From Terriglobales bacterium (GTDB lineage Bacteria; Acidobacteriota; Terriglobia; Terriglobales; Acidobacteriaceae): 39,985 nucleotides of DNA. Every line of letters starts with the position of its first letter. Position 1 is the first letter of the stretch. The notes under the pieces are model-generated. The model saw only the letters and a list, made by a program, of their open reading frames with translations, was not told the DNA's origin and ran no database searches. The stretch spans positions 1-39,985 of the forward strand of contig DATHMF010000091.1 in assembly GCA_035487355.1 (NCBI GenBank), read 5' to 3'. Positions 22,800 through 30,297 of the stretch are shown here, piece by piece. A program made the translations under genes and the position numbers.

Positions 22800-24473
22800 A
22801 TGTCTGCAAAGTACATCTTTGTAACGGGCGGGGTTGTGTCTTCATTGGGCAAGGGGCTGGCGGCTGCATCCATCGGATGCCTGCTTGAAAGCCGTGGTCT
22901 CAAGGTCAACCTGCAGAAGTTCGACCCTTATCTCAACGTTGATCCGGGCACCATGTCGCCCTTCCAGCATGGCGAGGTCTTTGTGACCGATGACGGCGCC
23001 GAGACTGACCTCGACCTTGGCCACTACGAGCGCTTCACCCACGCCAAGTTGACCCGCGACAATAACTGGACGACCGGCCGCATTTACGAACAAATTATCG
23101 CAAAGGAGCGCCGCGGCGATTACCTGGGCAAGACCGTGCAGGTGATTCCACACGTCACCAACGAGATCAAGGCGGCCATGAAAAAGATCTCACAGGATAT
23201 GGACGTGGTCATTGTCGAGATCGGCGGCACGGTGGGCGACATTGAATCGCTGCCCTTCATCGAAGCTATCCGCCAGATGCGCCAGGAGCTCGGCCGCGAG
23301 AACACGCTTTTCGTGCACGTGACCCTGGTCCCCTGGATCGGAGCGGCCGGCGAGCTGAAGACCAAGCCCACGCAGCACTCGGTGAAAGAGTTGTTGAGCA
23401 TAGGAATTCAGCCTGACATCCTGCTCTGCCGCACTGACCGCTTTCTCTCCAAGGAGATCAAGTCGAAAATCGCTCTGTTCTGCAACGTGGAAGAAGATGC
23501 TGTCATCACCGCCAAAGACGTGGCTTCGATTTACGAGGTCCCGCTGGTCTTTGCCAAAGAGCAGGTGGATACGCTCGCGCTGAAATATCTGCACTTGAAT
23601 GCGCCCGAGCGCAATCTGAGCAGGTGGGAAGAGCTGGTGCACCGAGTTTACAACCCGAAAGACGAGGTCTCGATTGGCATCGTCGGCAAGTATGTGGAAT
23701 ACGAAGACTCTTACAAATCCCTGAAAGAAGCCTTGGTGCACGGCGCGGTGGGCCACAACCTCAAATTGAATGTGACTTGGGTGGAAGCTGAGGGCCTCGA
23801 AACCGAAGGCCGCGAGTACGAGGCGCAGATCGAGGAATACGACGGCCTTCTGGTCCCCGGAGGCTTCGGCAAGCGTGGCATCGCGGGAATGCTGAACGCC
23901 ATCCGTTATGCCCGTGAAAATAAAGTTCCCTATTTCGGAATCTGCCTGGGCATGCAAACGGCGTGTATTGAATATGCCCGCAATGTTTGCGGGCTGGAGT
24001 CGGCTGACTCCAGCGAGTTCGATCCGGCGACGCCGCATCGCGTCATCTACAAACTGCGCGAGCTGCGCGGGATCGACGAACTGGGCGGCACCATGCGGCT
24101 GGGCGCCTGGGCTTGCAAGCTTGAACCCGGCTCACTCGCCCACAAGGCTTATGGTGAGCTTGAGATCAGCGAGCGCCACCGTCATCGCTATGAGTTCAAC
24201 CGCGAGTATGAGGCCATCCTGACCGGCGCCGGGCTGCGCATCACCGGCTCGACTCCTGATGGGACTTATGTTGAGATCGTAGAAATCCCCGGTCATCCGC
24301 ATTTCTTAGGATGCCAGTTCCATCCTGAGTTCAAGTCGAAGCCGCTGGAGCCGCATCCGCTGTTCTCGACGTTTATTAAGGCCTCGTATGAAAGTGGCCG
24401 TGAACGCCGCGCCAAGAAGCTCTCGACGGAGCTGGAGCAGTTCCATCGGCCAGAGAAAGTCAGTAAGAGATAG
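22800..24473 (+). CDS. pyrG: CTP synthase
   Basis: 557-residue enzyme that aminates UTP to CTP using glutamine. The N-terminal synthase domain contains GGVVSSLGKGLAAASIG (P-loop, residues 10-26). The C-terminal glutamine amidotransferase domain has the nucleophile Cys382 in GICLGMQTA, the oxyanion strand LLVPGGFGKRG and the His508/Glu510 pair in CQFHPEF, so it is fully intact. The start has AGGTGAGG upstream. kdsA follows on the same strand after 72 bases. Co-location is sensible because CTP is needed to activate KDO to CMP-KDO. Confidence 0.98.
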   Translation: MSAKYIFVTGGVVSSLGKGLAAASIGCLLESRGLKVNLQKFDPYLNVDPGTMSPFQHGEVFVTDDGAETDLDLGHYERFTHAKLTRDNNWTTGRIYEQIIAKERRGDYLGKTVQVIPHVTNEIKAAMKKISQDMDVVIVEIGGTVGDIESLPFIEAIRQMRQELGRENTLFVHVTLVPWIGAAGELKTKPTQHSVKELLSIGIQPDILLCRTDRFLSKEIKSKIALFCNVEEDAVITAKDVASIYEVPLVFAKEQVDTLALKYLHLNAPERNLSRWEELVHRVYNPKDEVSIGIVGKYVEYEDSYKSLKEALVHGAVGHNLKLNVTWVEAEGLETEGREYEAQIEEYDGLLVPGGFGKRGIAGMLNAIRYARENKVPYFGICLGMQTACIEYARNVCGLESADSSEFDPATPHRVIYKLRELRGIDELGGTMRLGAWACKLEPGSLAHKAYGELEISERHRHRYEFNREYEAILTGAGLRITGSTPDGTYVEIVEIPGHPHFLGCQFHPEFKSKPLEPHPLFSTFIKASYESGRERRAKKLSTELEQFHRPEKVSKR

Positions 24474-24493
24474 AATCAACTCTAGTAGTCTTA

Positions 24494-24549
24494 AGCTTTT
24501 AGCCTTTGGCTTTTAGCTAAAGGCTAGGAGCTCAAGGCTAAAAGCTTGT
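24494..24549. repeat. Eight-unit heptamer array containing the kdsA start codon
   Basis: Eight consecutive units in strict RGCYNNN register: AGCTTTT, AGCCTTT, GGCTTTT, AGCTAAA, GGCTAGG, AGCTCAA, GGCTAAA, AGCTTGT. The first and last parts are inverted (AAGCTTTTAGCCTT against AAGGCTAAAAGCTT). The kdsA TTG start is at 24546-24548 inside unit eight, and the AAGG that serves as ribosome site lies across units six and seven. Confidence 0.9.
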
Positions 24550-25376
24550 CTTTTAAAGTTGGCAAAGTCGAAATCGGCGGCGACGCGATGTTTCTGATCG
24601 CCGGGCCTTGCGTCATTGAGAGCGAGGCCCACGCCATCAAGATGGCCGAGTGCGTCAAGGGTGTGAGCCGGTCGCTGCGGATTCCTTACATTTTCAAGGC
24701 CTCTTACGACAAGGCCAACCGCACTTCGCTCACGAGCTACCGCGGTCTGGGCATTGGCGCTGGTTTGCGCATTCTCCAAAAAATCAAAGAGACGGTGAGA
24801 ATTCCTGTGCTCACCGACGTGCACGAGGCCGTGGACGTGCAGCGCGTCGCCGAAGTCGCGGACGTGCTCCAGATCCCCGCCTTTCTCTGCCGCCAGACCG
24901 ACCTGATCATCGCCGCCGCTAAATCGGGACGCGCGGTGAACATCAAGAAGGGCCAGTTCGTCTCTCCCTGGGACATGCGCCACGCCGTGGAAAAATGCCG
25001 CGACGCGGGATGCGAGCGCGTCTTCGTGACCGAGCGCGGGGCCTCGTTTGGCTACAACAACCTGGTGGTGGATATGCGCTCGCTGCCCATCATGCGCGAG
25101 TTCGCTCCGGTGGTCTTCGACGCTACACACTCTGTGCAACTTCCTTCAGCGGGAGAAAATGGGAAAGCTGTGTCAGGAGGCCAGCCGCAATTTATTCCCA
25201 TGCTGGCGCGAGCCGCTGTCGCCGCCGGCGTAGATGGAATTTTTATGGAAGTTCACGATGACCCCAAGAACGCCAAATCCGACGGAGCCAATGCGCTGGA
25301 CTTAAAAAAATTGCGCAGCGTTCTCCTGGAATTGGTGGCGGTGAGAAAAGCAGTTACTCAGTCTCCTCGCGCTTAG
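24546..25376 (+). CDS. kdsA: 3-deoxy-D-manno-octulosonate-8-phosphate synthase
   Basis: 276-residue aldolase-type enzyme condensing phosphoenolpyruvate with arabinose-5-phosphate to give KDO-8-phosphate for LPS. It has AGPCVIES with Cys22, the signature of the metal-dependent class (metal-independent enzymes have Asn here), plus FDATHSVQLPS with the His ligand, MEVHDDP with Glu and a downstream Asp. The start is taken as TTG at 24546 (MSFKVGKVEIGGDAMFLIAGPC) with AAGG eight bases upstream; the ATG at 24588 would leave only four residues before the conserved AGPC. The start codon lies in a heptamer array. kdsD and kdsC are in the same window. Confidence 0.95.
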   Translation: MSFKVGKVEIGGDAMFLIAGPCVIESEAHAIKMAECVKGVSRSLRIPYIFKASYDKANRTSLTSYRGLGIGAGLRILQKIKETVRIPVLTDVHEAVDVQRVAEVADVLQIPAFLCRQTDLIIAAAKSGRAVNIKKGQFVSPWDMRHAVEKCRDAGCERVFVTERGASFGYNNLVVDMRSLPIMREFAPVVFDATHSVQLPSAGENGKAVSGGQPQFIPMLARAAVAAGVDGIFMEVHDDPKNAKSDGANALDLKKLRSVLLELVAVRKAVTQSPRA

Positions 25377-25378
25377 AA

Positions 25379-25418
25379 AGCCGCGTTTACCCTTTAGTAA
25401 TTTGCGGCTCCTGTTTTT
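25379..25418 (+). terminator. Possible kdsA terminator
   Basis: AGCCGC (25379-25384) pairs with GCGGCT (25404-25409) around a 19-base loop and is followed by CCTGTTTTT. The short stem and long loop make it only a fair intrinsic terminator. Confidence 0.4.
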
Positions 25419-25843
25419 GACCTCGGGAAACCGGCCCCCCTACCCCACTTGCAGCAAGTGACTGGAATCGGTAAAAGGAACGTGATCGCCGCGTATTTAC
25501 TGGGGAGAGCCGCTGTCGCGGGGAGCACCAGCTGAAGTGGCAGCGGTGTTTACTGGATATGCAACATCAGCGGCCGTTTCTGAGTACTGCTTTTACAAAT
25601 TTTCAAAGAGCGTCGTTCATCTAAAGGGGCTCCGCCGCCAAAACAAGACTGCTGCGCCCCTAGCGCTGCGCTCGCGCTCATGCGGCGCTCGCTTCGCGCT
25701 CACCCAGGACGATGCCTTCACATTCTTGAATGATAGATACACCCACGGCTCGCCAGGGCAGGCTTCCGGGACGATCATAATCCAGGTGTGCCCGAAAGTC
25801 AGCGTTTTGATACCACAATGGGACCACCAGCAGCCAAGTTGTT
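25419..25843. other. Gene-free stretch after kdsA
   Basis: About 425 bases with no credible gene. It includes a small perfect hairpin, CACTTGC-A-GCAAGTG (25446-25460), and a GC-rich run of repeated GCGCTC motifs near 25664-25700. The latter resembles degenerate repeat material similar in flavour to 8180-8230. Confidence 0.4.
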
Positions 25844-27052
25844 TTAAGGAATCGCGATGACCTGCTCGATGAAAGCATCTTTTTGCAACTGCTTGGATTG
25901 GCCGTTGGGCTCGAGCCTGAACACTGCGCTTCCGTTGGAATAGAGGATAGAGCCGTCGGTGCACACGTCGAATGACAACACCGATTTCGCCAAGGTTGTG
26001 CGCGATCCATCGGGGGCCTGGCGCACCAATTCCCACGATTTCGGGACCAGGTCGGGCGCGGTTTCGCCGGATTGTCCTTTCAATGCTTCAGCGGCATCCA
26101 CCATATTGCCGTAAATCATCATCCGTCTGAGGTCCATCTCCTGCTGCTTGGCTGCACCTGAGCTCATCAGGGTCTTGCCGCTGTAGCGCGCGCTGAAAAA
26201 ATTCAGGTAGTGGAACAAAGCATTGAGCAACCGGAACGGGAACAGCAAAAAATCGAGTGCGGCGCGCAGCCAATTTACCCTGGCCACCGGCTTCTCATAC
26301 GGTTTGCAGATGTAATACAGCGCGCCTTCGGCATCCATTTGCGGCGCCAGCAAGTCATGCTCAGGATCTTCCACCAGCGAGCTTACTTCGCCTCCCTGCA
26401 GAGTGAGCATTTGAATGCTGAACGGACTGCGCCCGGCCGCCACCCCTTGCGCGTTGCGCGCAATCCCGGCGGATTGAAATACGATTTTTCCTTCCCCATC
26501 TGGCTTGCCCGGCCCTTCCGCATCTTCCCTGCCTGGGACCCAGCGCGGGGCCAGGTCTATGGAGTCTCCCTGCGTAGCTTCCGCCAGTTCGCTGCAATCC
26601 GAGCGCATGACAGCAATGCTCGAGTTGCCCGCCTTGTGCCGGATCACACACGTCAAGCGGTCCTTCCCCGGCAAAGCGTGGATCTGGGACAGCCGGTAAT
26701 CGCTGGTATGCAGCAAGCGCTGCTCCTGCCGGGCAGAATCACGCAGCGAAAAAACTCCGCCGACCTCCGGGGTCTCAAGCGTATAAAAGAGTTCGTCGGC
26801 AGCGCATCCGCAACACAGGCCGGTGATGGTCATCCTCATGCTTTCCGGTTCGGCAGCATTCGCACCCCACAGCGCCGCCCCGCGCAGCATGAATTGCGCT
26901 CCGGTCCCCTCGCGCTTCCACGCGTTGCGGTTCTGGATATCCTGGACGCGCTGCCGCAAAGAATTTCCAAACTTGCTGTCAATCTCGTGGACGGGCGACT
27001 CCCCGAGCTTAAGTTTCATCTTCCCTGCAGCAATGTAGGCGTAGCCGGACAT
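25844..27052 (-). CDS. Beta-propeller-like protein of unknown function with a central hydrophobic segment
   Basis: 402 residues. Repeated strand-rich blocks (for example GVFSLRDS...RLLHTSDYRLSQIHALPG, GKIVFQSAG, HDLLAPQMDAEGALYYICKPY, SILYSNGSAVFRLEPNG) suggest WD40/TolB-like propeller blades. Unusually, a strongly hydrophobic stretch (about 260-286, NWLRAALDFLLFPFRLLNALFHYLNFF) interrupts the propeller-like region, and CCGC occurs at about 79-82. No signal peptide. The ATG at 27052 has AGGA five bases upstream. The open frame continues 300 bases further upstream, but that part runs towards the divergent neighbour and has no protein-like character. Confidence 0.65.
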   Translation of the reverse strand: MSGYAYIAAGKMKLKLGESPVHEIDSKFGNSLRQRVQDIQNRNAWKREGTGAQFMLRGAALWGANAAEPESMRMTITGLCCGCAADELFYTLETPEVGGVFSLRDSARQEQRLLHTSDYRLSQIHALPGKDRLTCVIRHKAGNSSIAVMRSDCSELAEATQGDSIDLAPRWVPGREDAEGPGKPDGEGKIVFQSAGIARNAQGVAAGRSPFSIQMLTLQGGEVSSLVEDPEHDLLAPQMDAEGALYYICKPYEKPVARVNWLRAALDFLLFPFRLLNALFHYLNFFSARYSGKTLMSSGAAKQQEMDLRRMMIYGNMVDAAEALKGQSGETAPDLVPKSWELVRQAPDGSRTTLAKSVLSFDVCTDGSILYSNGSAVFRLEPNGQSKQLQKDAFIEQVIAIP

Positions 27053-27198
27053 AACCTTCCTGGAATTTAGGGTCGGGGATGCAGTGATATTAGCAGGGAA
27101 CTTGCCTATAAATAAAGAACCAAGGTTCAACAACCTTTGCCTGCTTGCAATTGCAATCCAGATGCTAACATCGTTGTTCACAACTTGTGGAGACTCAC

Positions 27199-28098
27199 AT
27201 GCGCTTTTGCTGCCGGGTCCTTTCGGTTTTCCTATTTCTGCTTCTTGTGACCGGTCCTCTTTTCGCTCAAGGCCCGACGAGTAACGCGGCCGCTGCCGGC
27301 AGCTTCGAGCCTTTGGAGCACTGGCGGCAGGCGATACTAGCCGGGGATTCGGCAACGCTGCAAGCGACGTACTCCACCCAGCCTCCGGTAATCATCAAAG
27401 GCGCGATCACGGAAAGCCAGGGCCCCGATGAAGAACTCAAATTCTGGAAAGAGCGTAAAGAAGCCGGCCTCACCAGCCTGACCTTTGACGATCTGGACGT
27501 AAAACCGGGCGAGAATACAAAAAACGAGCAAGTGATGTTTCAGGCAGTCATCACCTCCGCGCCTGCCACCGGCACAGCGCACACATGGTATCTGCGGGCG
27601 GTGCAATACTGGCAGGAGCAGAAAGGTGGATGGCGTATTGTGCAGGTTGTGCGCGGCGAACTCACCCGGCTTGAGCTTCCGGTGCATGCCCATATGTCGC
27701 ACCACAACCTTTTCCCCCCGGATGCCGACGCCCACGCCGAATTAAATCAGGCGCTGGCCGATGCCGCCAAGGAGAAGAAGCACGTCTTAGTGATCTTTGG
27801 CGCCAACTGGTCGTTTGACTGTCACGTACTCGACCTCGCTTTTCATCGTCCTGACCTCGAGCCGCTGGTAGAAAAAAATTATGTGGTCCTGCATGTTGAT
27901 ATTGGCGGGTCAGAGACGAACAATAACCACGATTTGGCCGAACGCTTCCAGGTGCCGCTGGAAAAAGGTGTGCCGGCCCTGGCCGTGGTGAAGAGCGACG
28001 GCACACTGCTGTTCAGCCAGCGCGACGGAGAGTTTAAATCCACCCGCACCCTCGGCCCGGAAGATTTGGAAGCGTTCCTGGAAAAATGGAAAGAGTAA
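27199..28098 (+). CDS. Exported protein with an NTF2-like and a thioredoxin-like domain
   Basis: 299 residues with a signal peptide (about 1-24, ...LFLLLVTGPLFAQ). The first half looks like a SnoaL/NTF2-type domain (EPLEHWRQAILAGDSATLQATYSTQPPVII ... WRIVQVVRGELTRLE). The second half is thioredoxin-like (KKHVLVIFGANWSFDCHVLD ... NYVVLHVDIGG ... GVPALAVVKSDGTLLF), with the cis-Pro loop kept. The redox motif is W-S-F-D-C rather than W-C-x-x-C, so only the second cysteine (about 208) remains and disulfide exchange by the usual route is not possible. The ATG at 27199 has GGAG six bases upstream; an earlier in-frame GTG overlaps that site. Confidence 0.8.
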   Translation: MRFCCRVLSVFLFLLLVTGPLFAQGPTSNAAAAGSFEPLEHWRQAILAGDSATLQATYSTQPPVIIKGAITESQGPDEELKFWKERKEAGLTSLTFDDLDVKPGENTKNEQVMFQAVITSAPATGTAHTWYLRAVQYWQEQKGGWRIVQVVRGELTRLELPVHAHMSHHNLFPPDADAHAELNQALADAAKEKKHVLVIFGANWSFDCHVLDLAFHRPDLEPLVEKNYVVLHVDIGGSETNNNHDLAERFQVPLEKGVPALAVVKSDGTLLFSQRDGEFKSTRTLGPEDLEAFLEKWKE

Positions 28099-28106
28099 TC
28101 TTTAAC

Positions 28107-28147
28107 CACAAAGGGCACAAAGGAAAGAACACAAAGGACACGAAGAT
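28107..28147. repeat. 9-bp-period array (CACAAAGGA)
   Basis: CACAAAGGG, CACAAAGGA, a five-base AAGAA, CACAAAGGA and CACGAAGAT. It begins eight bases after the stop of the thioredoxin-like gene. Best-preserved member of the nonamer family. Confidence 0.75.
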
Positions 28148-28231
28148 GATTTGGATTCGCAAGTTTAGAGTGGACATATCTGCCCCGCGACTGCTCTCAC
28201 TGTTAATCTTCTGTTAACATCCTTCTTTCCT

Positions 28232-29251
28232 ATGAAGGCGAGTAAGAAATCGCATATCGGTGAAAATGTGGTTCGCATCGAGGCTGAGGCCTTGCGCGAG
28301 CTGGCGGCGCGCATTCGTGGACCTATGTCTGCCGCATTCGAGCGCGCGCTTGCACTGCTGCACGCCTGCAAAGGACGCGTGGTCGTCACCGGCATGGGCA
28401 AGAGCGGCATCATTGGGCGCAAGATTGCCGCTACTCTCAGCTCTACGGGTACCCCCGCGCTTTTCCTGCATCCTGCTGAGGCCATGCACGGTGACCTCGG
28501 CGTGCTTGTCCGCGGAGACGTGGTGCTTGCCCTCTCTTCCAGCGGTGAGACCGAAGAAATTCTGCGGTTGCTGGTCACCATCAAGCGCCTGGGCATTCAA
28601 CTGATCTCGGTTACCGGCGACAAACTCTACAACGGCACTAAGACATCCAAAAACGCAAAAAAAGTTTCTACCCTGGTCACCGCCGCCGATGTGGCCCTCG
28701 ATTGCTCCGTGGATAAAGAAGCCTGCTCCCTGGGCCTTGCGCCCACCGCTTCCACCACGGCCATGCTGGCGCTGGGCGATGCCCTGGCGGTCGCGCTCTC
28801 TGACCGGCGCGGATTCAAGGAGACCGATTTTGCCGACCTGCATCCCGGCGGCAAGCTGGGCAAGAAGCTGGCGCTGGTGGAATCCCTGATGCATTCCGGC
28901 GACGCCGTGCCACGCGTCGGGCCGCACACCAAAATGCACGATGTCATCTACGAGATGTCGCGCAAGGGCCTGGGAATCACAACCGTGGTCGAACGCGAGA
29001 AGCTGGTGGGCATCATCAGCGATGGCGACCTGCGCCGCCTGCTGGAAAAACGCGGCAAAGATGTGATGGACCTGACCGCCAAAGAGTGCATGACGCGCTC
29101 GCCGCAAACCATCTCGGCGACGCAATTCGCCTCCGCCGCCCTGAACATCATGGAGCAGCGCAAGATTACCTCACTCGTGGTTGTGGATTCGACCGGCAAG
29201 GTCGAAGGCATTGTTCACCTGCACGATTTGTGGGGAACGGAAATGGTGTAA
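28232..29251 (+). CDS. kdsD: Arabinose-5-phosphate isomerase (KpsF/GutQ family)
   Basis: 339 residues. Interconverts ribulose-5-phosphate and arabinose-5-phosphate, the first step of KDO synthesis. The SIS domain is at about residues 35-180, with GMGKSGIIGRKIAATLSSTGTPALFLHPAEAMHGDLG and LSSSGETEEI. Two CBS domains follow at about 210-270 and 280-338 (ISDGDLRRLLEKRGKDV, VVVDSTGKVEGIVHLHDLW). Length and domain order are normal. The ATG at 28232 lacks a ribosome site (upstream is TCCTTCTTTCC), so translation may be weak or the start special. It is followed at once by an 8-bp array. Confidence 0.95.
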   Translation: MKASKKSHIGENVVRIEAEALRELAARIRGPMSAAFERALALLHACKGRVVVTGMGKSGIIGRKIAATLSSTGTPALFLHPAEAMHGDLGVLVRGDVVLALSSSGETEEILRLLVTIKRLGIQLISVTGDKLYNGTKTSKNAKKVSTLVTAADVALDCSVDKEACSLGLAPTASTTAMLALGDALAVALSDRRGFKETDFADLHPGGKLGKKLALVESLMHSGDAVPRVGPHTKMHDVIYEMSRKGLGITTVVEREKLVGIISDGDLRRLLEKRGKDVMDLTAKECMTRSPQTISATQFASAALNIMEQRKITSLVVVDSTGKVEGIVHLHDLWGTEMV

Positions 29252-29344
29252 GAATTGCATAATTGGGTAATCGGGTAATTGTAGAATTGAAATGCGACCT
29301 AGCCCAATTACACAATTACGCAATTCCCCAATTCGACAATTCTA
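29252..29344. repeat. Octamer array filling the whole gap between kdsD and the next gene
   Basis: Five octamers (GAATTGCA, TAATTGGG, TAATCGGG, TAATTGTA, GAATTGAA; 29252-29291), a 13-base centre, then five octamers of the opposite sense (CAATTACA, CAATTACG, CAATTCCC, CAATTCGA, CAATTCTA; 29305-29344). It starts on the base after the kdsD stop codon, and its last base is the A of the next ATG. The halves are complementary and can form a hairpin. Confidence 0.9.
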
Positions 29345-29556
29345 TGTATCACTACAACATACAAACCGCGCTTGAAGAGCTGAACGAAGAAGCTGTGCTG
29401 CCCAACCCGGTGCATGTGCGCGATATGATTTTGCGCGCGCATTTGCCGCCTGAGCGCTCCATCGAAGCCAACCGGACATTCCTGGAATATCAGAAGCATT
29501 TCGGCGAGGCGCAGAAGCTGGCGCGTGAGCTGCTCAAAAGCCTGGCTCCAAAATAA
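29344..29556 (+). CDS. Small conserved-looking hypothetical protein
   Basis: 70 residues (MYHYNIQTALEELNEEAVLPNPVHVRDM...RTFLEYQKHFGEAQKLARELLKSLAPK), predicted helical, with no signal or membrane segment and no family I can name. Codon choice looks coding throughout. The ATG at 29344 is the first credible start; an in-frame ATG further upstream would translate the octamer array. No ribosome site exists because the array ends at the start codon, so translation may depend on coupling to kdsD or on a leaderless or array-specific mechanism. The racemase homologue follows 30 bases later. Confidence 0.65.
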   Translation: MYHYNIQTALEELNEEAVLPNPVHVRDMILRAHLPPERSIEANRTFLEYQKHFGEAQKLARELLKSLAPK

Positions 29557-29586
29557 CGTTGCGAAATAACCTGGGCGCTCTCCAAG

Positions 29587-30279
29587 ATGAAGACCTTAGG
29601 CATCATCGGCGGCATTGGGCCAGAATCTACTATCGAGTACTACCGTTTCATCATTGCCTCGTATCGCGAGAAGAAAAAGGATGGTAGCTACCCCTCCATC
29701 ATCATCAACAGCATTAATTTGCAAAAAGCAGTGGACCTGATTACGGCTGGTGAATTTGTCCAAGTAGCCGAGTACATCGTTGCCGAACTACACAAGCTGG
29801 CCAAAGCGGGAGCAGATTTCGGCTTGCTAGCCGCCAATACTGCGCATATTGTTTTTGATGAAGTTCAACGCCAGTCCCCCATTCCGTTGATCAGCATTGC
29901 GCAAGCTACTTGCGATGCCGCCAAGCTCCGCGGCCTGAAGAAACTGGGCCTGCTTGGCACTCGGTTCACCATGCAAGGGCGCTTTTATCCTGAGATTTTT
30001 TCTCGCGAAGGTATCGTGCTGGTCACGCCTGACGAAGGCGAACAGGCCTACATTCATGAGAAATACATGGGCGAATTAGTCAACGGCATTTTTCTGCCGG
30101 AAACCCGCGAGCGCCTGCTGGCCATCGTGAACGCGTTGCAGAAACGCGAGGGCATTGAAGGCCTCATTCTGGGCGGCACCGAGCTGCCCTTGATTCTGCG
30201 TGATGCCACCGCCGGCATTCCGTTTTTGGACACGACCAAGATTCACGTCGAGAGCGCCGTCGCACAGTTGTTGTCATAA
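29587..30279 (+). CDS. Aspartate/glutamate racemase-family protein lacking both catalytic cysteines
   Basis: 230 residues with the family fold signature: MKTLGIIGGIGPESTIEYY at the N-terminus and LLGTRFTMQGRFY in the middle. The two loops that normally carry the catalytic cysteines read AANTAH and GGTELPL: Ala83 replaces the first Cys (usual CNTAH) and Gly197 replaces the second (usual GCTE). The positions match Cys83/Cys197 of the E. coli broad-specificity racemase. Two-base racemisation is therefore not possible in the usual way. It may have another reaction or a binding role. An S41 peptidase homologue follows 18 bases downstream, probably in the same operon. Confidence 0.85.
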   Translation: MKTLGIIGGIGPESTIEYYRFIIASYREKKKDGSYPSIIINSINLQKAVDLITAGEFVQVAEYIVAELHKLAKAGADFGLLAANTAHIVFDEVQRQSPIPLISIAQATCDAAKLRGLKKLGLLGTRFTMQGRFYPEIFSREGIVLVTPDEGEQAYIHEKYMGELVNGIFLPETRERLLAIVNALQKREGIEGLILGGTELPLILRDATAGIPFLDTTKIHVESAVAQLLS

Positions 30280-30297
30280 AGCAATGGAGGGATGCTT

